Source of the DNA: Bacteroidales bacterium
Lineage (GTDB): Bacteria > Bacteroidota > Bacteroidia > Bacteroidales > NBLH01
Length of the DNA stretch: 10,899 nucleotides
NCBI GenBank assembly: GCA_021647685.1
Contig: JAKIUH010000112.1
Coordinates: 1 to 10,899, forward strand
Direction of reading: 5' to 3'
Below, piece by piece: positions 1-5,408 of this stretch. The notes beneath the pieces were generated by a model. It did not search any database and was not told the origin of the DNA. It worked only from the letters and a program-made list of their open reading frames with translations. The translations under genes and the position numbers were made by a program. The number at the start of each line of letters is the position of its first letter. Position 1 is the first letter of the stretch.

Positions 1-149
1 ACTTTACCCGAAACACGTACTTTTTTTCCTTCGTATTTTTCCGGTTTTTTGTTAATTAAACCGATAGGAGTGGTGCATGACGAAAAAACAGCTGTGAGTA
101 ATAAAAAAAATAAGATTTCTTTTAGAAATATGTATCGAAAAGTTTGCAT
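1..149 (-). CDS. Lipoprotein, N-terminal part (runs off left edge)
   Basis: Leftward gene starting at the ATG complementary to 147-149 and open to the window edge (49 codons visible). It begins MQTFRYIFLKE, followed by a hydrophobic stretch (about residues 11-22) and the lipobox-like VFSSC with Cys25, so it should be exported and lipidated at Cys25. The mature part starts TTPIGLINKKPEKYEGKKV, and the 'PEKYEGKKVRVSGK' pattern recalls small OB-fold-like lipoproteins, which is only a guess. It starts 5 nt after the stop of the membrane-protein gene, so the two are probably co-transcribed. The start is supported by the complete signal peptide it gives. Function unknown. Confidence 0.72.
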   Translation of the reverse strand, partial: MQTFRYIFLKEILFFLLLTAVFSSCTTPIGLINKKPEKYEGKKVRVSGK

Positions 150-154
150 AAGAT

Positions 155-1084
155 TTATTTTCCTGCAGATTTGGGTGGTTTGTTTGTTGTTTTTTTCTTT
201 TTATTTGTTTGCAATTTTTTATGGTCAGGTAATATATTGGAATGAATGAAAACCGCACTGTTAAAATCATTTTTCCAACGATATAATTCTTTACGTTTTT
301 CAATTAAATTTTTAATAATGGTTTTTTCTTCATTCGGGATAGTGCTTTCCGTTAAAATATAATCATTTATTACGCTTATAATTTGTACGGCAGTTCCCGT
401 TTTTAATTTTTCAGGTATATAATCTACATAAACAAATTCAACAAGAATTGATAGTAAACTATCTATTTCGTTAATAAGGTGATAAAAATTTACTGAAATA
501 TTTTTTTCAAAATCATTTAATACTTGTTTTAAACTAATGTTTTCTGAGTTAGATGTTGTTTTTTCAAATTCAAACTCATTATTAAATTCTGTATTTTCTT
601 TTTGTTTGCGATACCAAATAAGTCCTAGTATGCTTGTACTTATTTGAATTATGGTAAAATATCCAATTATGGCTCCATAGATAATGGATTGATTATAAAA
701 TAAATAAATGCCGTACAATAACATTCCGGCAATGAATAAATATAGGATTATTTGGTGAATTGAGCCATAAGCAACTTCTAATACAAAACTGAAAACTCCA
801 TAAGTTAAAATTTTGCGCGATTTTAAATATTGAATAAAGCCGTAACCTAAAGTTAAAAAAAGGATTAAAACTAAGCCGAAACCCGTTAATCCTTTATGGA
901 TTAATACGACACCCATGGCAAAATAAAACAAAAAGAAACTCCAAAATAAAAACAGGTACGTTTTGGGTACCAATTCTGTTACTGTATTTGAAAAATATTT
1001 GGGATAAACAAAAGGTATTGCAAATACCCAAAAAATAAGAGCAATAATTGAGATAAGACCGGCTGCAGATAATATTATTTCCAT
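155..1084 (-). CDS. Multi-spanning membrane protein of unknown function
   Basis: Encodes 309 residues from the ATG at 1082-1084 (MEIILSAAG...). The frame also offers a start at 1120, but this would add a charged 12-residue leader in front of a good N-terminal membrane segment, so the inner ATG is preferred. Hydrophobic segments lie at about residues 5-27, 42-62, 67-86, 110-129 and 134-157. The remainder (about 160-309) is hydrophilic and probably cytoplasmic, ending in a very basic tail (TNKKKKTTNKPPKSAGK). The family is not recognised. It lies on the chromosomal side of the tRNA, upstream of the lipoprotein gene, and is probably not part of the island. Confidence 0.75.
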   Translation of the reverse strand: MEIILSAAGLISIIALIFWVFAIPFVYPKYFSNTVTELVPKTYLFLFWSFFLFYFAMGVVLIHKGLTGFGLVLILFLTLGYGFIQYLKSRKILTYGVFSFVLEVAYGSIHQIILYLFIAGMLLYGIYLFYNQSIIYGAIIGYFTIIQISTSILGLIWYRKQKENTEFNNEFEFEKTTSNSENISLKQVLNDFEKNISVNFYHLINEIDSLLSILVEFVYVDYIPEKLKTGTAVQIISVINDYILTESTIPNEEKTIIKNLIEKRKELYRWKNDFNSAVFIHSNILPDHKKLQTNKKKKTTNKPPKSAGK

Positions 1085-1232
1085 TTTTATCAGTTCTTTG
1101 TGTAAAGATAGAAAAAACAAAGAGAAAAAATTTAGTTTTCAAAAAGATGTATAAAAATATAAAAAATAAACATTTGATTATTAATTAATTATAAAAAAAA
1201 TAAAAAAAAGATAATTTTTTTTTGTAAAGGTA

Positions 1233-1263
1233 TTGCATAATTAAATAAAACACTTTACTTTTG
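1233..1263 (+). promoter_or_regulatory. Bacteroidota-type promoter of the tRNA-Asn gene
   Basis: TTG at 1233-1235 and TACTTTTG at 1256-1263 match the -33 (TTTG/TTG) and -7 (TAnnTTTG) elements known for Bacteroides sigma-ABfr, with a 20-nt spacer. Transcription would begin near 1270, about 13 nt before the tRNA. The rest of 1121-1232 is A/T-rich with no gene. Confidence 0.65.
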
Positions 1264-1282
1264 CCACGCAATTAAGAAAAAT

Positions 1283-1356
1283 TCCCCCTTAGCTCAGTTG
1301 GTTAGAGCACCTGACTGTTAATCAGGGTGTCCAAGGTTCAAGTCCTTGAGGGAGAG
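1283..1356 (+). tRNA. tRNA-Asn (anticodon GTT)
   Basis: Full cloverleaf: acceptor 5' strand TCCCCCT (1283-1289), D stem GCTC/GAGC (1292-1295/1305-1308), anticodon stem CCTGA/TCAGG (1310-1314/1322-1326) with loop CTGTTAA and anticodon GTT at 1317-1319, T stem CAAGG/CCTTG (1332-1336/1344-1348) with loop TTCAAGT, acceptor 3' strand AGGGAGA (1349-1355), discriminator G1356. The following bases are CA, so the CCA end is not fully encoded. The third acceptor pair is C1285-A1353, a mismatch. The integrase downstream makes this the likely insertion target of the island. Confidence 0.95.
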
Positions 1357-1358
1357 CA
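1337..1358. other. Putative attachment site (attL) at the tRNA 3' end
   Basis: Integrases of this class commonly use the T-loop/acceptor 3' half of a tRNA gene as the attachment core, and the integrase starts 106 nt after the tRNA. The assignment rests on position only: no second copy of this stretch is seen in the window, so the exact core cannot be defined and the other end must lie beyond 10899. Confidence 0.4.
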
Positions 1359-1382
1359 AAATAATAATTAACAACAAAAAGT

Positions 1383-1417
1383 AACCTGAAAAAACACTGT
1401 TTTTTCAGGTTTTTTTA
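1383..1417 (+). terminator. Rho-independent terminator after tRNA-Asn
   Basis: Perfect 12-bp stem AACCTGAAAAAA / TTTTTTCAGGTT with loop CACTG, followed by a T run. It separates the tRNA transcript from the integrase gene. Confidence 0.85.
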
Positions 1418-1464
1418 TAGTATATTTGTAAATAATACTTGATTAATTGTAAAATATTATAAAA

Positions 1465-2614
1465 ATGAAAATTTTATTCTGGTTAAACACATCTAAAAAA
1501 AATGCAAAAAACCTGTATCCGCTGTATTGCAGAATTACCATTAATAAACAAAGAAGCGAAATAGCCACCGGTATTTGGCTTAAAAAAAAATGAATTTGAT
1601 CGCAAAAAAAAACAAGTTAAAAATAATCCGCTTGCCGATGACTTTAATAAAATTATCCTTAAAATTAATTATGAACTGAATAAAATTTATAATCAAGAAA
1701 AATTATCGGATAAAAATATATCGCCTAATAAAATACATCTGATATACAAAAATCAAATAAAAAAAATTACAAAATCAAAAATTACCGAAATTGCCAAAGA
1801 TTTTATAAATGAAAGGCAAGAATACGCATCGCATAAAGCATTAAGTATGCTTTACCGGTATTTGGAAATTTTAAAAGAGTTTTTGAAAAATAAAAATATT
1901 GCCGATAATATTAATAATTGTGATGCTTATTTTTTTGAAAGCCTGATTAGCTACCTGCGACATAGTAAAAATTATAGAGTAAAATATATTCGTAAAATTG
2001 TTGAATTTGTTCGTGCAACGGTTAAATATGCCTACGAAAAAGGCTATACGGATAAACCGCCTGTATCGTATAAAATACCTTTTAAGGACGAAACAGAAAT
2101 TACTTATTTAACCGAATACGAAATTGAAAAACTGGAAAAACACCGCTTTGTTGAACCGCACCTGCAACGCATTGCCGATTGTTTTTTGGTGCAATGTTAT
2201 ACCGGCTTGGCTTATGCCGATTTAAAAAAACTTTCGGCTAATAATATAAAGATAGAAAAGGACGGATTTTGGATAGACATTAACCGGCAAAAGGTTAAAA
2301 GTGCTAAAACACTGGTGCCGGTATTAAAAAGTGCTAAAAAATTGCTGCTGAAATATAATTACCGCCTTCCGGTAATCAGTAATCAGCGGTACAACAGCGG
2401 ATTAAAACAAATAGCTGCAGAGCTTCATATCAATAAAAGATTAACTACTCATGTGGGGCGCAAAACTTTTGGTACGCTTTTACTCAATAAAGATGTGCCT
2501 ATTGAAACGGTTAGTAAATTGCTGGGGCATTCAAACATAACGGTAACGCAACAATATTATGCAAATGTGCTGCACATGAAAGTAGCTAAGGATTTAAGGT
2601 TGATGAACTGGTAA
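1465..2614 (+). pseudogene. Tyrosine recombinase (integrase), frameshifted at an A9 run
   Basis: The first frame reads MKILFWLNTSKKNAKNLYPL... from 1465 and hits TGA right after nine A's at 1582-1590. With eight A's the frame continues unbroken through 1589 into the long ORF ending at 2614, giving 382 residues, a normal length for a Bacteroidota phage/transposon integrase. In the restored protein the N-terminal arm and core-binding region covers about 1-210 and the catalytic domain 215-382. Catalytic motifs: HVGR (His329, Arg332), LLGHS (His355), QQYYAN (nucleophile probably Tyr365) and a Lys near 276 (RQKVK). The first catalytic Arg is replaced by Ala249 (TGLAYADL), as seen in CTnDOT-type integrases. 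It would integrate and excise the island at the tRNA. The part after the shift (from Met at 1847) holds the whole catalytic domain. The defect may be a real mutation, a sequencing error in the homopolymer, or corrected by slippage. Confidence 0.88.
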
Positions 2615-2845
2615 AACCGTATTTATATTGGGAATAAATTCATTTTCTTTTAAAATATCATGGCAAGATTTGTCGGCAGCTAATAAATCATCGATGTATA
2701 TTTCTGCTTTATAGATGCCTTGCAGATATTCCGGTAATTTTTCAAAAAAACGATATTGTATATGTGTAAAGTTTTTTGTTTTTGTTATTACAAGGTACGA
2801 TAATTTATCATCATTTTCTAATTGAGTTAATCTTATTTCTTGTAG
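2594..2845 (-). pseudogene. Start-less ORF remnant, 3' part of an unknown gene
   Basis: On the reverse strand 83 sense codons run without a stop from 2845 to a TAA at 2594-2596, reading LQEIRLTQLENDDKLSY... to ...NTVLPVHQP. Codon choice and composition look like the neighbouring coding DNA. No ATG, GTG or TTG occurs in this frame, and an in-frame TAG lies just upstream in the palindrome, so this looks like the 3' end of a gene whose 5' part was lost. It overlaps the last 21 nt of the integrase gene tail to tail. The family is not recognised. A TATATTTG box on the reverse strand in the palindrome loop (2887-2894) could still transcribe it. Confidence 0.5.
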
Positions 2846-2933
2846 TCTAACCCCCTATTAATCGGACTAATTCTATTTTGATAAAGCAAATATATCAAAA
2901 TAGAATTAGTCCGATTAATAGGGGGTTAGACTA
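2843..2933. repeat. Perfect palindrome: 41-bp arms, 9-nt loop
   Basis: The left arm 2843-2883 starts TAGTCTAACCCCCTATTAAT and is the exact reverse complement of the right arm 2893-2933; the loop is AAGCAAATA (2884-2892). There is no mismatch across 41 bp. It lacks a T tract on either side, so it is not an ordinary terminator. Its left edge coincides with the broken 5' end of the adjacent reverse-strand ORF remnant. It could be a miniature transposable element, a replication or rearrangement scar, or a cruciform site; nothing in the window decides. Confidence 0.9.
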
Positions 2934-2950
2934 AAATATTACGGTTCGCT

Positions 2951-3052
2951 TTGAACGAATTAGAATGAGATAGAACGAAATAAAACGAGATAAAATGACT
3001 TACAGCGAGATAGAACGACTTAAATGTTCGTTTTGGCGAGATAGAACGAATT
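2951..3052. repeat. Tandem array of 10-bp units (consensus TAGAACGAGA)
   Basis: Seven consecutive units with a strict 10-nt period from 2951 to 3020 (TTGAACGAAT, TAGAATGAGA, TAGAACGAAA, TAAAACGAGA, TAAAATGACT, TACAGCGAGA, TAGAACGACT). After an interruption (3021-3035) come GCGAGA and TAGAACGAAT (3036-3051). The period is not a multiple of three and no ORF uses it. Ten bp is about one helical turn, so each motif faces the same side of the DNA, which would suit protein binding or bending. The stretch 2846-3140 has no other gene. Confidence 0.8.
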
Positions 3053-3074
3053 AAGGGGGGTGTTTTTATAAATA

Positions 3075-3127
3075 AAGCCCGATTTTTGTAATTATTTTGC
3101 AAAAAACGGGCTTAAATGATGTTTTTT
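3075..3127. terminator. Terminator hairpin downstream of the leftward DUF2442 gene
   Basis: AAGCCCGATTTTTG (3075-3088) pairs with CAAAAAACGGGCTT (3100-3113) with one mismatch. It sits 28 nt past the stop of the leftward gene at 3141; T-rich sequence lies on both sides (TTATTTAT leftward, T7 at 3121-3127 rightward), so it may act in both directions. Confidence 0.65.
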
Positions 3128-3140
3128 TAAAAGAATTAAC

Positions 3141-3458
3141 TTATAATAGCGAAATAAATTCTATAAGTTTTCTTTTTGTTGTTCTTTTAGCAAGGACTTC
3201 TAAAATTTCATTCTTTGTAGGTTCTTTACATTTTGGTTTTAAAGTATCTGCACCGGCATCTAAGCGAGCATCGAAAACCAAATCGCCCACATTATCAATC
3301 TTTACATTCATCCATTTTTTATTGATAATATCTTTTTGCCATTGAGGTTTATTTTTTAAAAAATCTTTTTTGTGCAATATTTTAACAGAACAATCACTGA
3401 ATTGTAAGTATATGCTTTCGGAATTTTTATGTAATATTTTTTCTATTTTCAACATCAT
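3141..3458 (-). CDS. DUF2442-like protein (105 aa), partner of DUF4160
   Basis: Begins MMLKIEKILHKNSESIYLQF and ends KRKLIEFISLL. The layout of an N-terminal strand pair (KIEKILH...SIYLQFSDCSVKIL), then a DFL/KPQW linker, a 'MNVKIDNVGDLVFDARLDAGADTL' segment and a basic tail follows DUF2442, a small fold typically encoded next to DUF4160 and suspected to form toxin-antitoxin-like pairs. It starts 2 nt after the stop of the DUF4160 gene, so the two are translationally linked. The match is weaker than for the second copy at 5669-5968. Biochemical function of the family is not established. Confidence 0.62.
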   Translation of the reverse strand: MMLKIEKILHKNSESIYLQFSDCSVKILHKKDFLKNKPQWQKDIINKKWMNVKIDNVGDLVFDARLDAGADTLKPKCKEPTKNEILEVLAKRTTKRKLIEFISLL

Positions 3459-3460
3459 TT

Positions 3461-3829
3461 TTATTTTTTTGATTTTAAAGTAGGATTTTCAATGTAAAAA
3501 CTATTTATCAGCTCTTCTTTTCTATACTTTAAATAATTTATTATCGCTTCATATAACAATTTATTATTTTTTAATTTAAGGTAATCCTTTTTTTTAATAT
3601 CTGCTTTTTGAAATTTCTGTTTTGTTAAGTCAAAGTAAAAATCAGATATATTATAAAAAATATGAATATGCGGAGGATTATGTTCATCACCTCTTATTTT
3701 AAATAATATTGAAATGCTTCTGTAATCTACAATGATTTTTTTTATAAAATATTCTTTTTCTGCTTCATAAATTGTTTCTTCAAAGCGAAAAGATGTTTTG
3801 TTTATTTTAATTTCAACGATATTTTTCAT
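3461..3829 (-). CDS. DUF4160 protein (122 aa)
   Basis: The start is taken at the ATG at 3827-3829 (MKNIVEIKINKTSF); a TTG further out at 3847 lies inside the promoter box and is unlikely. After an N-terminal extension of about 35 residues comes the DUF4160 signature: hydrophobic strand SISILFKIRG, then DEHNPPHIHIFY with the conserved E-H-x-P-x-H-x-H pattern, a strand FYFDL, and a helical end KLLYEAIINYLKYRKEEL. DUF4160 genes usually precede a DUF2442 gene, as here. It has its own -7 box 16 nt upstream. The pair is suspected of toxin-antitoxin activity; the role of each member is not known. Confidence 0.8.
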   Translation of the reverse strand: MKNIVEIKINKTSFRFEETIYEAEKEYFIKKIIVDYRSISILFKIRGDEHNPPHIHIFYNISDFYFDLTKQKFQKADIKKKDYLKLKNNKLLYEAIINYLKYRKEELINSFYIENPTLKSKK

Positions 3830-3844
3830 AATAAAATTACAATA

Positions 3845-3852
3845 CAAATATA
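3845..3852 (-). promoter_or_regulatory. -7 box TATATTTG for the DUF4160/DUF2442 pair
   Basis: The reverse strand reads TATATTTG, an exact match to TAnnTTTG, placing the transcript start about 9 nt before the ATG. No convincing -33 TTTG is seen at the usual distance. Confidence 0.45.
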
Positions 3853-3863
3853 ATGAATAAAAT

Positions 3864-4049
3864 TTAAGGAGTTCCCAGATAATCGAAGATAATTTTTATT
3901 AAAAGGGGTGATAGACGTTTTTGGTATTTATCGTATCCGGCTTTTTTTAGAATTTGATATAAGTTTCCGATATTGAGGTAGTATCTTAGTGTTTTGGGGT
4001 GTATTTTATATAATTGTGCCAGTTGTTTTTTAGTGTATGATTGTATCAT
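3864..4049 (-). CDS. Small HTH protein, DUF4248-like (61 aa)
   Basis: The sequence starts MIQSYTKKQLAQLYKIHPKT and ends SPLLIKIIFDYLGTP. A helix-turn-helix-like segment (KKQLAQLYKIHPKTLRYYL, about residues 7-25) is followed by GYDKYQKRLSP and a C-terminal helix ending in YLGTP. This matches the general shape of DUF4248, short DNA-binding-like proteins common in Bacteroidales mobile elements. It resembles the proteins at 4341-4538 and 4952-5125. Its start overlaps the end of the upstream gene by 20 nt, consistent with an operon. It probably acts as a regulator or excision accessory; the target is unknown. Confidence 0.68.
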   Translation of the reverse strand: MIQSYTKKQLAQLYKIHPKTLRYYLNIGNLYQILKKAGYDKYQKRLSPLLIKIIFDYLGTP

Positions 4050-4290
4050 AAAGATTAATACTCAAATTATCTTTGTGTCTTGATATATAAATTTTATAAG
4101 TAAAATTTTCATCTTCCATAATAGCAATACGATAACGAATTTTGCCTTTTTTTACATTTACTATTTTTGCTTTAATTAAAAAACGCTCTCGTACAGATGT
4201 TCTATACATATCAATAACGCCTCTTATAATAATAGCTTTTTTTTTGTAAAATCTTTTTCTAAAAAAATACAGAAGAATCTTATCAAACAT
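4030..4290 (-). CDS. Hypothetical basic protein (86 aa)
   Basis: Starts MFDKILLYFFRKRFYKKKAI and ends LSINLYDTIIH. The N-terminal 25 residues are hydrophobic and basic; the rest (from about Met28) reads like a small beta-rich domain (FLIKAKIVNVKKGKIRYRIAIMEDENFTYKIYISRH). An inner start MYRTSVRERF at residue 28 is possible. The family is not recognised. It overlaps the downstream HTH gene by 20 nt and follows the palindromic repeat at 4321-4344. Confidence 0.5.
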   Translation of the reverse strand: MFDKILLYFFRKRFYKKKAIIIRGVIDMYRTSVRERFLIKAKIVNVKKGKIRYRIAIMEDENFTYKIYISRHKDNLSINLYDTIIH

Positions 4291-4320
4291 TTTTTATATT
4301 TTTTATTTATAGTTTTAAAT

Positions 4321-4344
4321 CATAGTTCTGGAGAACTGTGCTAC
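4321..4344. repeat. Short palindromic repeat, copy 1 of 4
   Basis: CATAGTTCTGGAGAACTGTG followed by CTAC; arms AGTTCT/AGAACT around GG, with one mismatch in the outer arm. The CTA of CTAC is the complement of the TAG stop of the HTH gene 4341-4538, so the repeat supplies that stop codon. Confidence 0.85.
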
Positions 4345-4538
4345 GTTTCGGGTTCTCCAAGATATTTATAAATAATGGCTATTTGCATGGGGGTTAATAC
4401 TCTTTGATAGAGTTTATAATCGGCTTTTGTACGTAATTCGTTAAGTAGTCCGGGTGTGGTGTTTATATTTTTGCGCAAAAAGTCAAGTGTCCTGCCGTAT
4501 TGCTTTGCAAGTTGTGTTTTGTTTATGGCTAAATTCAT
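4341..4538 (-). CDS. Small HTH protein, DUF4248-like (65 aa)
   Basis: The start is placed at the ATG at 4536-4538 (MNLAINKTQLAKQYGRTLDF). A longer reading from 4592 would translate through the GC-rich hairpin at 4553-4579 and is rejected. HTH-like part NKTQLAKQYGRTLDFLRKNI (about 6-25), then a linker TTPGLLNELRTKADYKLYQRV, then LTPMQIAIIYKYLGEPET, the 'TP.Q...I..YLGEP' end typical of DUF4248. It is a clear relative of the 3864-4049 protein (KYQKRLSP.LIKIIFDYLGTP). The stop codon lies within palindromic repeat copy 1. Probably DNA-binding; target unknown. Confidence 0.72.
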   Translation of the reverse strand: MNLAINKTQLAKQYGRTLDFLRKNINTTPGLLNELRTKADYKLYQRVLTPMQIAIIYKYLGEPET

Positions 4539-4552
4539 ATTGTTTTTTTTAA

Positions 4553-4579
4553 AGGCTGCCGGCATTGTTCCGGCAGCCT
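4553..4579 (-). terminator. GC-rich hairpin between two leftward genes
   Basis: Perfect 10-bp stem AGGCTGCCGG/CCGGCAGCCT with a 7-nt loop, starting 15 nt past the stop of the gene at 4595 and followed on the reverse strand by only three T's, then A's. It may be a weak terminator or a processing/stability hairpin; it stands out from its AT-rich surroundings. Confidence 0.55.
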
Positions 4580-4594
4580 GATTTAACAACAATA

Positions 4595-4783
4595 CTACTC
4601 ATCATCGCCAAGCGGTTCTGCTTGTTTTTCCGGCTGTTTTAACTCACGATACAACATTTGTACTAATCCGTTGGGTGTAACTACCAAATTACCAAGCAAA
4701 CCAAAGCCGGCATTAAAATATTTGGCCAGTTCTTGTTCCATTAAAGCAGCGTTGCGGGCTTCTACAATTTTAATTTCTTTCAT
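4595..4783 (-). CDS. DUF1737-like small protein (62 aa)
   Basis: The start is taken at the ATG at 4781-4783, giving MKEIKIVEARNAALMEQELA and ending EKQAEPLGDDE; a longer reading to 4810 begins at a less likely codon within the upstream terminator tail. The pattern 'IKIVEARN...LEQELAKYFNAGFGLLGNLVVTPNGLVQMLYRE' matches DUF1737, where a K(I/V)V strand, a helix, a G(W/F)..(L/I)G turn and a final hydrophobic strand form one compact domain. The acidic tail is extra. Function unknown; a hairpin terminator precedes it and another follows it, so it may be an independently controlled unit. Confidence 0.62.
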   Translation of the reverse strand: MKEIKIVEARNAALMEQELAKYFNAGFGLLGNLVVTPNGLVQMLYRELKQPEKQAEPLGDDE

Positions 4784-4808
4784 TTTACAGTTTCTTTTGG
4801 GTATCAAC

Positions 4809-4848
4809 AAAAAAAAGCAGTTCCGTATTGCTACAGAATTGCTTTTTT
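4809..4848 (-). terminator. Intrinsic terminator upstream of the DUF1737-like gene
   Basis: AAAAAAGCAGTTC (4811-4823) pairs with GAATTGCTTTTTT (4836-4848) with one G-T pair. On the reverse strand the hairpin is followed by eight T's (4816-4809). It can end the transcript of the HTH gene 4952-5125, and also lies in the leader of the DUF1737-like gene, so attenuation is possible. Confidence 0.7.
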
Positions 4849-4896
4849 AATGCTTGAATACCGGTTAAACATAGAATTATTACTTGATTTACAAAG

Positions 4897-4923
4897 CAAA
4901 TTTAATAAATCAGGTATTAACAA
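4897..4923 (-). promoter_or_regulatory. Possible promoter for the DUF1737-like gene
   Basis: The reverse strand carries TAAATTTG (4904-4897), an exact TAnnTTTG match, with TTG at 4923-4921. The spacer of 16 nt is shorter than usual. A transcript from here would cross the terminator hairpin at 4848-4809 before the gene. Confidence 0.3.
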
Positions 4924-4951
4924 TGTTCCACCGATGCTTTTGCGTGCCTAT

Positions 4952-5125
4952 TTAGCCGATTAATTCCCTTATAGTACGTACTTGTTTGGGTGTCCACAAT
5001 ACTCTGTGCCTTTCTCCTATTTCATCGCGATAGTTTTTTAACCAGCGGTTTAGTGTGCGCGGATGTACATTATACAATGCTGCCAATTCTTTTGTGTTCA
5101 TTGCTTTATAAGTTGGTTTTGTCAT
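4952..5125 (-). CDS. Small HTH protein (57 aa)
   Basis: The start is taken at the ATG at 5123-5125 (MTKPTYKAMNTKELAALYNV); the longer reading to 5218 adds an unrelated stretch across the promoter. Residues 9-30 (MNTKELAALYNVHPRTLNRWLK) form a clear helix-turn-helix, followed by a basic linker and VLWTPKQVRTIRELIG. The arrangement 'ELAALYNVHPRTL...TPKQV..I' parallels the two DUF4248-like proteins downstream, so all three may be paralogues. It is the first gene of the leftward block, has the best promoter, and is flanked by a 12-bp inverted repeat (4849-4860 and 5143-5154), so an autoregulatory repressor is plausible. Confidence 0.7.
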   Translation of the reverse strand: MTKPTYKAMNTKELAALYNVHPRTLNRWLKNYRDEIGERHRVLWTPKQVRTIRELIG

Positions 5126-5155
5126 AATTTTTTTAAAATATGTATTCAAGCATTG

Positions 5156-5185
5156 CAAAATTAAAAAACAGCCTGAAAATACAAA
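5156..5185 (-). promoter_or_regulatory. Promoter of the leftward accessory block
   Basis: On the reverse strand TTTG (5185-5182) and TAATTTTG (5163-5156) fit the -33 and -7 elements, separated by 18 nt. Transcription would begin near 5149, about 24 nt before the ATG of the HTH gene. One arm of the inverted repeat (5143-5154, TATTCAAGCATT) covers the start site. Confidence 0.55.
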
Positions 5186-5286
5186 ATAAAAACGAATATT
5201 TATACAACACATTTGCATATTTATACAGATATGGCGGTTTCTGTATTTTTCTGCATGACGGTTTTTGGGCTATTTTTTACAAAACC

Positions 5287-5408
5287 TACTGTCATGACGC
5301 TTTACTGTCATACGGCTTTATGAGTCAGCAAGTTACACATGACAGTTTTTTTGCTTACTGTCATGGTATAACTTACTGACCTACACATCGGTATGACAGA
5401 TGACAGTA
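5287..5408. repeat. Iteron-like cluster: six copies of TACTGTCAT / ATGACAGTA
   Basis: Forward copies at 5287-5295, 5303-5311 and 5356-5364; reverse copies at 5339-5346, 5393-5399 (ATGACAG) and 5400-5408. A related ATGACGG lies near 5255 and TTACTGAC near 5373. The cluster lies in a gene-free stretch about 100 nt upstream of the leftward promoter. Such arrays bind replication initiators or regulators; which applies here is open. Confidence 0.75.

Noticed and set aside
49..303. ORFs of 66 aa (+) and 83 aa (-) at the left end
   Set aside because: They overlap the signal-peptide start of the leftward lipoprotein and the end of the membrane-protein gene in other frames, and their sequences are low-complexity.
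894..1142. 82-aa reverse-strand ORF
   Set aside because: Lies within the membrane-protein gene in another frame; no independent support.
2843..2933. Transcription terminator
   Set aside because: A 41-bp perfect stem with no T tract after either arm is not a normal terminator.
3097..3345. 82-aa forward ORF opposite the DUF2442 gene
   Set aside because: Antisense shadow; begins inside the terminator hairpin.
4539..4592. N-terminal extension of the HTH gene to 4592
   Set aside because: Would translate through a perfect GC-rich hairpin; the ATG at 4538 gives a family-like N terminus.
5140..5379. 79-aa forward ORF
   Set aside because: Spans the promoter and the repeated TACTGTCAT motifs, and the peptide has the composition of translated non-coding DNA.
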